From Pseudaquabacterium pictum (GTDB lineage Bacteria; Pseudomonadota; Gammaproteobacteria; Burkholderiales; Burkholderiaceae_C): 64,000 bases of DNA. The first letter of the stretch is position 1. Every line of letters starts with the position of its first letter. The DNA lies in assembly GCF_005403045.1 (NCBI RefSeq), contig NZ_BJCL01000009.1:1-64000 (forward strand), written 5' to 3'. The translations under genes were made by a program, and so were the position numbers. Shown piece after piece: positions 12,477 to 20,146 of the stretch. The notes beneath the pieces are model-generated. The model was not told the origin of the DNA and ran no database searches. It saw nothing but the letters and a program-made list of their open reading frames with translations.

Positions 12477-13583
12477 TCAAGGCGGCGTGGCACGCAGCAG
12501 TTCCAGTTGGTGGCCCGAGCGCGGCACCAGCAGGCGCAGGCGCAGCGGCCAGGCGCCTGCAGGGCCGGCGGGGTCCGCCGGCAGCCAGACCTCGATGCGC
12601 AGGCCTTCGGGCCGCGGCGGCTCGCGCAACCAGCGCTGCGCCGGCCAGGCGCCGCCAGGCGTGCTGAGCAGCTCGTCGGGCTGGCGCTGCAACTGCCACA
12701 GGCCGGCCTGGCCGCGGGCATCGGTGACGAACAGCGTCACCGCCTCGGGCGGCGGGCTGCCGGTGGCCGCCAGCACCGCCACCAGCTGCGCCAGCCAGCT
12801 CAGCCGGTCCTGCGCACCGGGCCAGGCCGGGTGCTGCTGCGGCGGGCCGGAGTAGCTGATCTGGCCGGTGTCGCGCCGGAAGTTGGCGGCCTGCGTGCGG
12901 CCCTGGCGGCGGCGGTCGGTGAAGCGGTCGGGCGCCAGGCCGTGGGACTCCAGCAGACCGGCGCTGGCCTGCTGCAGCAGCGGCACACCGGCCGCCGTCT
13001 GCGCCTGCAGCGTGAGCTGGTAGCGCTGGCCGTCGTGCTGCCAGGTCAACCATGCGTCGCCAGCCTGGCCGTTGTGCAGCAGTGCGTAGCGCAGCTGCGT
13101 GGGGGGCGGCAGCTGGGTGGGGTACAGCGGCGGCGGCAGGCCGGCGGGGCCGGCTTCGCCGTCGGCCTCGGTGTCGATGGCGGCCTCCGCAGCCATGGGC
13201 AGCCCGGCATCCGGCATGGGCGCCCGGTCGGGTGGGACAGCCACCGGCGGTGCGTCCGCGGCCACCAGGCCCGGGGCGGCAGGCGGAGCGGGCGGGGACG
13301 CAGGTGGCAACAACGGTGCTGGTCGCGGCGATGCCGGAACGGCCGGCGTGGTCGAGCCGACACCTGCCGGCAGTGCGCCGGCCGGCGGCAGGCTGCGCAG
13401 CTGCACCAGCCCAGGCCGGGGCGGGCCGACCGGCGCGGCCGGTGGCGCCAGCCGGTCCACCAACCAGGCATGCCAGCCGGCCACTGCCAGGGCCAGCAGC
13501 AGCGCCGACCGCCAGCGGCCGGGTCGCCGCGGCCCGCGCGGGGCGGCGTGCAGCAAGCCTGCAGAGGCGCTGGGCGTGGCCAT
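12477..13583 (-). CDS. DUF3108 domain protein with N-terminal membrane anchor
   Basis: The 368-residue protein has an Arg-rich N-terminus, one hydrophobic segment (about residues 25-42), a Pro/Ala-rich linker of roughly 110 residues and a C-terminal beta-rich domain (from about residue 145). The motifs SAGLLESHGLAPDRF, RRQGRTQAANFRRD and ISYSG identify DUF3108, a periplasmic domain of unknown function. Its start is 55 bp from the divergent FAH-family gene, so the two share a promoter region. The linker suggests the domain stands off the inner membrane. Confidence 0.75.
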   Translation of the reverse strand: MATPSASAGLLHAAPRGPRRPGRWRSALLLALAVAGWHAWLVDRLAPPAAPVGPPRPGLVQLRSLPPAGALPAGVGSTTPAVPASPRPAPLLPPASPPAPPAAPGLVAADAPPVAVPPDRAPMPDAGLPMAAEAAIDTEADGEAGPAGLPPPLYPTQLPPPTQLRYALLHNGQAGDAWLTWQHDGQRYQLTLQAQTAAGVPLLQQASAGLLESHGLAPDRFTDRRRQGRTQAANFRRDTGQISYSGPPQQHPAWPGAQDRLSWLAQLVAVLAATGSPPPEAVTLFVTDARGQAGLWQLQRQPDELLSTPGGAWPAQRWLREPPRPEGLRIEVWLPADPAGPAGAWPLRLRLLVPRSGHQLELLRATPP

Positions 13584-13638
13584 CGGACAATGCTGCCACC
13601 GCGCGGCCGCCGGTCGCTTCCAGCCCTCCCCCACCCCG

Positions 13639-14682
13639 ATGAAACTCGCCACCTACCGAGACGGCTCGCGCGACGGCCAGCTGGTCGTCGTCTCGCGCGA
13701 CCTGAGCACGGCCCATTACGCCACCGGCATCGCCACCCGGCTGCAGCAGGTGCTGGACGACTGGAACTTCCTGTCGCCGCAGCTGCAGGATCTGTACGTC
13801 ACCCTGAACCAGGGCAAGGCGCGGCATGCCTTCGCCTTCGAGCCACGCCAGTGCATGGCGCCGCTGCCGCGCGCCTACCAGTGGGCCGACGGCTCGGCCT
13901 ACCTGCCGCACCTGGAGCGGGTGCGGCGCGCGCGCGGCGCCACGCTGCCGCCATCGGCCACCACCGACCCGTTGATGTACCAGGGCGGCAGCGACGACTT
14001 CCTCGGCCCCTGCGACGACGCCTGGTTCGGCAGCCCCAGCTGGGGCATCGACTTCGAGGCCGAGCTGGCGGTCATCACCGGCGACGTGGCCATGGGCGCC
14101 GATGCGGCCCAGGGCCTGGACGGCATCCGCCTGCTGCTGCTGGCCAATGACTGGAGCCTGCGCGAGCTGGTGCCGGCCGAGCTGGCCAAGGGCTTCGGTT
14201 TCGTGCAGAGCAAGCCGGCCACCGCCTTCGGCCCGGTGGCCGTCACGCCCGACGAGCTGGGCGAGGCCTGGCAGCACGGCCGGGTGCACGGGACGCTGCA
14301 GTCCAGCGTCAACGGCCGCAAGGTGGGGCTGAACGACGCCGGGCCGGAGATGCAGTTCCACTTCGGTGAACTGATCGCCCACCTGGCGAAGACGCGCAAC
14401 GTGCGGGCGGGCAGCATCATCGGCTCGGGCACGGTCAGCAACCAGGATGCGGCCAAGGGCTTCGGCTGCATCGTCGAGCGGCGGGCGGTGGAGGCGGTGG
14501 AGCTGGGCGCGCCGGCCACGCCGTACCTGGCGATCGGCGACACCGTGCGGCTGGAGATGACCGGCCGCGACGGGCTGAGCGTGTTCGGCGCCATCGTGCA
14601 GCGGGTGAGCGGCCCGCAGGCCGATGCACCGGCCGACGCAGACGGCGACGACGACACGCCGCCGCCGGACGGCACCGACTAG
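13639..14682 (+). CDS. Fumarylacetoacetate hydrolase family protein
   Basis: The 347-residue protein has an N-terminal SH3-like part (MKLATYRDGSRDG) and the FAH catalytic domain with the metal-binding cluster IDFEAELAVITGDV and the substrate-loop motifs LANDWSLREL and GSIIGSGTVSN. Family members hydrolyse C-C bonds of beta-diketo acids in aromatic catabolism or are oxaloacetate decarboxylases/isomerases; the substrate cannot be assigned. The C-terminus ends in a 25-residue acidic tail. Its stop codon overlaps the stop of the convergent helicase gene at the palindromic CTAG at 14679-14682. Confidence 0.88.
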   Translation: MKLATYRDGSRDGQLVVVSRDLSTAHYATGIATRLQQVLDDWNFLSPQLQDLYVTLNQGKARHAFAFEPRQCMAPLPRAYQWADGSAYLPHLERVRRARGATLPPSATTDPLMYQGGSDDFLGPCDDAWFGSPSWGIDFEAELAVITGDVAMGADAAQGLDGIRLLLLANDWSLRELVPAELAKGFGFVQSKPATAFGPVAVTPDELGEAWQHGRVHGTLQSSVNGRKVGLNDAGPEMQFHFGELIAHLAKTRNVRAGSIIGSGTVSNQDAAKGFGCIVERRAVEAVELGAPATPYLAIGDTVRLEMTGRDGLSVFGAIVQRVSGPQADAPADADGDDDTPPPDGTD

Positions 14683-16982
14683 CGCCGTCGCCCGCGTGGC
14701 CCGCCGCCCGGCCGGCCACCGCGCGCCTGCCACAGCGGCCGGCGCGCCCGCAGCTGGCTGGCGATGCCGTCGTTCAGCCGTTCACGCTGGGCCTGCACCT
14801 CGTCCACGTAGCCGAACACATTGGGAAAGCGCTGGTCCAGCCACAGCCACAGGGTGCAGGCGCGCAGCACCTGCTCCATGCGGTCGAGCCGGCTGTTCTC
14901 GCTGACCTCGTGCAGGAAGCCGGGCTCGCCGGCCTGGCCGTCCCAGGCATGGCGCTCGGTCCAGCCCAGGAACTGCTGCATCAATTGATCGGTGCGGGTG
15001 TCCACTGGCGCCTGGGCGTAGAGGAAGCGTTCGCGCAGGCTCAGCGGCGCGGCGCGTTCGTCCAGGTGGCCAGCGATCTCCAGCATCTGCGCCAGCTCGG
15101 CCACTGCGAAGTGGGCGTTGTCCAGCGTCAGCTGCTCGACGAACACGCCCAGCACCTCGCGCAGCTTGCGCTTGCCCAGCTTGCCGGCGATGGTCTCGAT
15201 GTGCCACCAGTTCGGTGCCACCGGCGCCTTGAAGTGCCGCGGCGCCCGCGGCTGCAGCGCCAGCAGTTCCCGCAGCGTGCGGCCGGCGCTGGGCTCGGCC
15301 TCGGCCAGCACGCCGGCAAAGCCTTCTTCATGGATGCCGTAGCGGCCGGCGCGGCCGGCGATCTGGTGCACCTCGCTCTCGTCCAGGGTGCGGTCGCCCT
15401 CGCCGTCGAACTTGGTCAGCGTGGAGAACAGCACCCGGCGGATCGGCAGGTTCAGGCCCATGCCGATGGCGTCCGTCGCCACCAGCACCTCGGTCTGGCC
15501 GGTGGCGAAGCGCTCGGCCTCGCGGCGGCGCACCTCCGGCGGCAGGGCACCGTAGATCACGCTGACCGACTTGCCGTTGTCCGAGACCTGGTCGCGCAGC
15601 ATCAGCACATCCTTGCGGCTGAAGGCCACCACCGCGTCGCCCAGCTTCAGGCTGGCGATGGGCACGGCCGCCGGCAGCAGCTGCACCTGCTGCTTGCGCT
15701 CGAAGTGGCGCACGGTGCAGCGCTCGCCGCACAGGCCCAGCAGGTTCTCGATGGCGGGCACGGCATACGCGCTGCAGATGATCAGCAGTTCCTTGGCCGG
15801 TGCGCCGACGATGGCCTGCGTCCAGGCCCAGCCGCGGCTGGGGTCGAAGATCATCTGGGCTTCGTCGATCACCGCCACGTCGATCAGGTCGCCGGTGCCC
15901 ATCATCTCGATGGTGCTGCTGACGACGCGGGCGCCCTCGACCGGCGCGCTTTCCTCGCCGGTGCGCAGGCTGCAGGGCACGCCGCGGGCCATCAGCCGAT
16001 CGCGCCCTTCCAGCGCCAGCAGGCGCAGCGGCGCCAGGTAGACGCCGCGCTCGCAGGTGGCCAGGCGCTCGAAGGCCTGGTGGGTCTTGCCGCTGTTGGG
16101 CGGGCCGACGAACAGCGTCACCGTGCGGTTGGCCCGGCGGGCGGTCTTGAAGCTGTCGGGGTAGCCCTGGAAGGCCAGCTCGCTGCTCAGGTCGTCCAGC
16201 GTGTCGAGCTCGTTGACGCGGTTGGCCCAGCGGTCGAGCGCGCGGGTGCAGGCGGCGCGCAGGCCCTCCAGCGGCTGTGGCGTGCTGCACTCGGCGGTCA
16301 GGCCGGGCAGCAGGCTGTCGATCCGGCCGGGGTTGATGTGGCCGGCCTGCTCCACCAGGGTGTCCAGCGCGGCCTGCAGCGCGGTGGCGTGGGGGTAGTC
16401 GGGCACATCGCGCAGGGCCAGCAGCAGGGCGGCCTTGTCGCCGTCGCGGAAGAAGCGCCACACCGGCGCGGCGTCCAGCGGCGTGAGGAAGACCACCGGC
16501 ACCCGCCAGCCATGCTGGGCCAGGTGGACCATGTGGGTGGCCTGGCGCTCCCAGCTGTCGGGGCCGGCGCGGCTGATGCCCAGGGCTTCCAGCACACCGC
16601 TGCGCTCGGTCATCAGCCCGCGCAGCTTGGGGCCGGTGCCCACGGCATCCAGGTGCTGCAGCGCGGTGGTGATCAGCGACGGCGCCAGCCAGCGGCTGGG
16701 GCGCTGGCCCGGCACGCCCTTCTGCAGCAGCAGCAGGCCCAGGGCGTCCATGCGGGCATCGGCGTCGGGCGCGTGCTCGGCCACCAGGTCGGCGGGCATG
16801 TCGTGCGCGGCCACCACCTGCGGCAACTGGTAGGCGGCCTGGCGGATGCGGTGCAGGCCGTCGAGCGGCGTGCCCGGCGGCAGGCGCGCCACATGGCGTG
16901 CGTTGGGCAGCGGATGCGGGGCCGGGCGCGGCGCGGGGGCCGGGGCGGCATGTGGGGTCAGGGGGGTGGGGGTGTCGGACAT
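14679..16982 (-). CDS. SUV3-like ATP-dependent RNA/DNA helicase
   Basis: The 767-residue superfamily 2 helicase shows Walker A GPPNSGKT near residues 292-299, a DEAQ box (VIDEAQMI, about 370) and motif VI QIAGRAGRYG near 538. The combination SGKT, DEAQ and GRAGRYG, plus the C-terminal helical region, matches the SUV3/SUPV3L1 family, which unwinds structured RNA with exonucleases in mitochondria and in some bacteria. The first about 270 residues are specific to the bacterial form and the C-terminus is Gly/Arg-rich (RGGRPGGGPRGRRR), a likely nucleic-acid tail. It starts at 16982, 123 bp from the divergent oxidoreductase gene. Confidence 0.85.
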   Translation of the reverse strand: MSDTPTPLTPHAAPAPAPRPAPHPLPNARHVARLPPGTPLDGLHRIRQAAYQLPQVVAAHDMPADLVAEHAPDADARMDALGLLLLQKGVPGQRPSRWLAPSLITTALQHLDAVGTGPKLRGLMTERSGVLEALGISRAGPDSWERQATHMVHLAQHGWRVPVVFLTPLDAAPVWRFFRDGDKAALLLALRDVPDYPHATALQAALDTLVEQAGHINPGRIDSLLPGLTAECSTPQPLEGLRAACTRALDRWANRVNELDTLDDLSSELAFQGYPDSFKTARRANRTVTLFVGPPNSGKTHQAFERLATCERGVYLAPLRLLALEGRDRLMARGVPCSLRTGEESAPVEGARVVSSTIEMMGTGDLIDVAVIDEAQMIFDPSRGWAWTQAIVGAPAKELLIICSAYAVPAIENLLGLCGERCTVRHFERKQQVQLLPAAVPIASLKLGDAVVAFSRKDVLMLRDQVSDNGKSVSVIYGALPPEVRRREAERFATGQTEVLVATDAIGMGLNLPIRRVLFSTLTKFDGEGDRTLDESEVHQIAGRAGRYGIHEEGFAGVLAEAEPSAGRTLRELLALQPRAPRHFKAPVAPNWWHIETIAGKLGKRKLREVLGVFVEQLTLDNAHFAVAELAQMLEIAGHLDERAAPLSLRERFLYAQAPVDTRTDQLMQQFLGWTERHAWDGQAGEPGFLHEVSENSRLDRMEQVLRACTLWLWLDQRFPNVFGYVDEVQAQRERLNDGIASQLRARRPLWQARGGRPGGGPRGRRR

Positions 16983-17105
16983 GGCCAGCCGGCGAATGTA
17001 CCCCGGCACCTGACAGCGGCACGTCAGTCGCCCGGGGTCGCCTGGGTGACCCGGCCGGCGTGGCGGCACTTCCAGAATCCTGCGCCAACCCTGGAGCACC
17101 CGCGC

Positions 17106-18095
17106 ATGCCTGCACCCACCGACACCCTGGCCCTGGTCTGCGAGCACCTGGCCGACGACCTGGCCAGCCTGCAGTTGCGCCGCTGGCCGCTGCCGCCCAT
17201 GGGCCCGGCCGATGTGCGGGTGGCGATGGCGGCGGTGGCGCTGAACTTCCCCGATCTGCTGATGACCCGCGGCCTGTACCAGTTCAAGCCGCCGGTGCCC
17301 TACATCCCGGGCATGGAAGGCACCGGCGTGGTGGTCGAAGCCGGGCCCGACAGCGGCTGGACGCCGGGCGACCGCGTCGGCCTGGGCGGCAAGCACGGCC
17401 TGCTGGCCGAGCAGGTGGTGGTGCCCGGCGCCAGCCTGCGCGCCCTGCCGGCCGGCATGCCGCTGGACGCCGCCGCCGCGGTGATGGTGACCGGCCTGAC
17501 CGCCTGGGTGGCGCTGGCCCGCATCGGCCGGCTGCAGCGTGGCGAGACGCTGCTGGTGCACGGCGCGCGTGGCGGCGTGGGCCAGGCCTGCGTGCAGATC
17601 GGTCTGCACCTGGGCGCCCAGGTGATCGCCACCGCCACCCAGCCCGAGCGCCTGGCCGAACTGGTGCCACTGGGCGTGCAGGTGCTGCCGTCCAGCGGCT
17701 TCCGCGCGGCGGTGCTGGAGGCCACCGGCGGTCGCGGCGCCGATGTGGTGGCCGACCCGGTGGGTGGCGATGTGTTCGACGAGAGCGCCCGCTGCACCGC
17801 CTTCGGCGGCCGGCTGCTGGTGCTGGGCTTCGCCAGCGGCCGCATCGCCAGCATTGACAGCAACCGGCCGCTGATCAAGGGCTTCAGCGTGGTGGGCGTG
17901 CGCGCCGGCGAGTACGGCCGCCACTTCCCGGCCCACCATGCCGAACACCTGGCCGCGGTGCACCGCCTGGCCGAGACCGGCGTGCTGCGGCCGTCGATCG
18001 GCGCGCGATTCCCGCTGTCGCAGGCCAAGGAGGCGCTGACGGCGATGGCGCGGCGCGAGGTGACGGGGAAGATCGTGGTGACGATCGGACGCTGA
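17106..18095 (+). CDS. NADPH:quinone oxidoreductase family protein
   Basis: The 329-residue protein is a zinc-free medium-chain dehydrogenase/reductase: a GroES-like N-terminal domain (ALNFPDLLMTRGLYQ, IPGMEGTGVV) and a Rossmann domain with GARGGVGQACVQIG near residue 153. The catalytic-zinc cysteine of true alcohol dehydrogenases is absent, as in quinone reductases and crotonyl-CoA-type enzymes. The start at 17106 follows a divergent promoter gap with the helicase gene. It is the last host gene before the prophage; the palindromic repeat at 18167 lies in its 3' region and may serve as its transcription end. Confidence 0.88.
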   Translation: MPAPTDTLALVCEHLADDLASLQLRRWPLPPMGPADVRVAMAAVALNFPDLLMTRGLYQFKPPVPYIPGMEGTGVVVEAGPDSGWTPGDRVGLGGKHGLLAEQVVVPGASLRALPAGMPLDAAAAVMVTGLTAWVALARIGRLQRGETLLVHGARGGVGQACVQIGLHLGAQVIATATQPERLAELVPLGVQVLPSSGFRAAVLEATGGRGADVVADPVGGDVFDESARCTAFGGRLLVLGFASGRIASIDSNRPLIKGFSVVGVRAGEYGRHFPAHHAEHLAAVHRLAETGVLRPSIGARFPLSQAKEALTAMARREVTGKIVVTIGR

Positions 18096-18166
18096 GCGGG
18101 TCGGGCTGCTCTGGACTCGAAGCGGAAGTTGCCGACTTGCCATCTTCGGCGCGAGGCCGAGGCCGC

Positions 18167-18255
18167 CGGGTACCTGGCCGACTCCATGTCCCCCGTCCTA
18201 CACGCCGCAAGCGGCGCATAGGACTCCGCCTCTACTTCCGTCGGCCAGGTACCCG
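18167..18255. repeat. 57-nt hairpin element inside a 16-bp palindromic stem, copy 1
   Basis: Outer arms CGGGTACCTGGCCGAC (18167-18182) and GTCGGCCAGGTACCCG (18240-18255) are a perfect 16-bp inverted repeat. They enclose a 57-nt core (18183-18239) that has its own hairpin built on GTCCTA-GCGCCGC and GCGGCG-TAGGAC. The core matches the one at 60171-60227 in 54 of 57 positions, in inverted orientation, but the arms of the two copies have unrelated sequences. The ACCCG at the end of the right arm abuts the prophage. Confidence 0.85.
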
Positions 18256-18272
18256 ACGTCCTGTAACGCGCC

Positions 18273-18307
18273 ACATGGTTTGAGGCATCACGTCAAATGG
18301 TTTGATG
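18273..18307. repeat. Left-end transposase-binding-type repeats
   Basis: ACATGGTTTGAG at 18273-18284 and the related AAATGGTTTGATG at 18295-18307 are 22 bp apart, about two helical turns. The first is the perfect inverse of the right-end motif at 59950-59961. Paired end sites of this kind are expected for MuA-type transposases. The inner copy also sits in a small dyad (GGCATCA to TGATGCC, 18284-18309). Confidence 0.7.
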
Positions 18308-18347
18308 CCCCAGACCAAGTGTCGCATTCGCACCGCCCTGGTGCGCC

Positions 18348-19034
18348 TCAGGTCTTGATGCAGTACAGCAGCGCCACGTTCCGCGGCCTGGTTTCCGAAC
18401 CTACCACTCCCGCGGCGTTCACCGGGCCGTCGTAGTCCGAACCGTCGTTCGTGTGGGGCCGCGGGTTGTTGGTGTCGCTGGCGCCGATGCCGTTGTAGAG
18501 GCTGGTCGCCGTCGTCCCGAACAGGGCCTGACCGTTCTCACCCTGGGGCACCACGTGCTTGTGATGCTGCACCTGCTGTGCCTGCGAAGACCCCAGCGCG
18601 CGGCCGGCGTCCACTCCACGCCCGCCGTCCAAGCCGCGGATGAACTCGCCCCGCAGATCGGGCAGGCGAAACGTCGTGCTGCCGTCGCCAGCACCGAACA
18701 CCACCCCGATCGCAGCGAACAACACCGGGTAGGCGGTGCGGCTGATCGTCGCCCCGTCGCAAACCAACCACCCGGTCGGTGCACTCGCGCGGGCAAACGC
18801 CTGCACGGCGCCGGCCGGAATCGAGGCGGCGATCAACGAGCGGATCGCCGTCAGCATCTGTGTGTTGTCGGCCTTGTTCAGCGCCGCGCCGGCCGAGGTA
18901 GCCACCGCCTCGATCTCCGCCTGAACCGCGTTCATCCAGTCGTCGGTCACCACGGTTGCCGGCGTCCCAACCGACGGGTCGCCCTCGGTGAAGTACCCAC
19001 CAGGCGCCGCTGCCGGCCCGTCAATTCGATGCAT
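18348..19034 (-). CDS. Phage tail collar/fibre protein
   Basis: The 228-residue protein contains a phage tail-collar domain: GAVQAFARASAPTGWLVCDG, then the FRLPDLRGEFIRG motif (about residues 105-130), and it ends with the typical ETRPRNVALLYCIKT. Such proteins form the distal tail-fibre or tail-tip receptor-binding part. AGGGGG lies just upstream of the ATG at 19034, which I prefer to an ATG 45 nt earlier. It is the last gene of the leftward late operon and lies next to the prophage end, the usual place for host-range genes in Mu-like phages. Confidence 0.88.
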   Translation of the reverse strand: MHRIDGPAAAPGGYFTEGDPSVGTPATVVTDDWMNAVQAEIEAVATSAGAALNKADNTQMLTAIRSLIAASIPAGAVQAFARASAPTGWLVCDGATISRTAYPVLFAAIGVVFGAGDGSTTFRLPDLRGEFIRGLDGGRGVDAGRALGSSQAQQVQHHKHVVPQGENGQALFGTTATSLYNGIGASDTNNPRPHTNDGSDYDGPVNAAGVVGSETRPRNVALLYCIKT

Positions 19035-19062
19035 GGTCAATCCCCCTTCAGTGCAGCCTGGA

Positions 19063-19686
19063 TCAGGCCGCGTAGGCAAACAGAACGCGGGTGTGGGCGG
19101 GCTTGTACCGGTTGAACTGGCACTCGATCACCTCGTTGCTCCACACCCGCAGCGGCTCCCCCACCGCCCCGGCACCCACGCGGAAAGGTGTCACTGCCAC
19201 AGTCGTCGGGATGTTCACGCGCCAGGTGTGCGCCCAGCCGTCGCCGGTGAACGAAATCCCCGCAGCCGTGGCCGCAGCGGCTGATGCGAACTCATCGATG
19301 GTGATGCTGTAGCCCAGGCGCGCCGCCAGCTCGATGAAGAACCGCCTCGACTGCCCTCCCACACTGGTGAGCCGCCCTTCAAGCGCCTGGCGCCGCTCGG
19401 CCACCGTCTGGCCCGTGGTGACGCACGGATCAGGCAAGCCGACCACGCGCTCCCAGTCGGGCAGAAGCTCCGTGGTGGTCGCCGGGTCGGTTTCGGCCAG
19501 CAGCTGTGCAGCCCGCATGTCCAGCCGCTCCAGCTCGGCAGCGAAGCTGCGCACCAGCTGCAGCAGGGCAGATGCCGGATCGCGCGGCCAGGCAGCGCCC
19601 GTTGGCAGCAGGCCCGCCAGCGCATCGCGGTACTCATCCTGGGTGTGTTGCACCAGGCCGTATTGCTGGCGCAGCTGCTGCAGCAT
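19063..19686 (-). CDS. YmfQ/DUF2313 baseplate-tail protein (Mu gp48-like)
   Basis: The 207-residue protein shows the DUF2313 pattern: LLPTGAAWPRD near the N-terminus, the acidic TELLPDWERVVGLPDPC segment and a beta-rich C-terminus. Mu gp48 belongs to this family and helps close the baseplate. I take the ATG at 19686, which has GGGAG upstream and aligns with family starts. The frame stays open for 28 more codons to an ATG at 19770 (MLDDYLYLVAPSGAYLVW...), which overlaps the preceding stop codon and could be a real extension. In Mu this gene directly follows gp47; here two genes are placed between them. Confidence 0.82.
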   Translation of the reverse strand: MLQQLRQQYGLVQHTQDEYRDALAGLLPTGAAWPRDPASALLQLVRSFAAELERLDMRAAQLLAETDPATTTELLPDWERVVGLPDPCVTTGQTVAERRQALEGRLTSVGGQSRRFFIELAARLGYSITIDEFASAAAATAAGISFTGDGWAHTWRVNIPTTVAVTPFRVGAGAVGEPLRVWSNEVIECQFNRYKPAHTRVLFAYAA

Positions 19687-19759
19687 CGAGGTCTCCCAGA
19701 TCAGGTAGGCGTCACGCCACACCAGGTAGGCCCCGGATGGCGCGACCAGGTAGAGGTAG

Positions 19760-20146
19760 TCATCCAGCATTGCCAGGCTTCAACGGCCAGTCGATCGACA
19801 ACGGGTAGCCAGGCTGGTCCGTGATGTCGCGCAGCGCCTGCCGGTACGTCTCCCAGGCTGCCCGTTGCTCAGCGGCCAGGGGCGCGTTCGGCAGCTGCGT
19901 CCAGTCGCTCGCCAGCAGCTGGTTTCGGCGCTTGTGGAGCACCAGGCGCTCGGCCGCTTCTTGAGCCACCTGGTCGGCATCCAGCCGCGGGACGAACTGC
20001 CCATCGACCAGCTGCAGCCCGTCGCCGTTGAAGTCAGGCTCCACCTCGACGAAGCTGACCCCTGGCATCGATGGCAGCTCGCCGTCGACGCTGTCGATGA
20101 CGAAGCGCACCACACCCGCCTGATCGCATGCTGCAACGCGGATCAC
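19760..20146 (-). CDS. Small tail-fibre-associated protein, possible fibre assembly chaperone
   Basis: The 128-residue protein begins at a GTG (20146-20144) whose last bases form the fibre gene's stop codon (GTGA overlap), indicating translational coupling. The C-terminal half contains LVLHKRRNQLLASDWTQLP and a WETYRQALRDI segment, a pattern common in phage proteins encoded right after tail-fibre genes and often annotated as tail-fibre assembly or XkdW-like proteins. No membrane segment or enzyme motif is visible. The family assignment is moderate. Confidence 0.65.
   Translation of the reverse strand: MIRVAACDQAGVVRFVIDSVDGELPSMPGVSFVEVEPDFNGDGLQLVDGQFVPRLDADQVAQEAAERLVLHKRRNQLLASDWTQLPNAPLAAEQRAAWETYRQALRDITDQPGYPLSIDWPLKPGNAG

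Noticed and set aside
18096-18347. Integrase-type att site in a tRNA gene at the prophage border
   Set aside because: No tRNA-like sequence and no integrase gene; ends are of the transposable Mu type.
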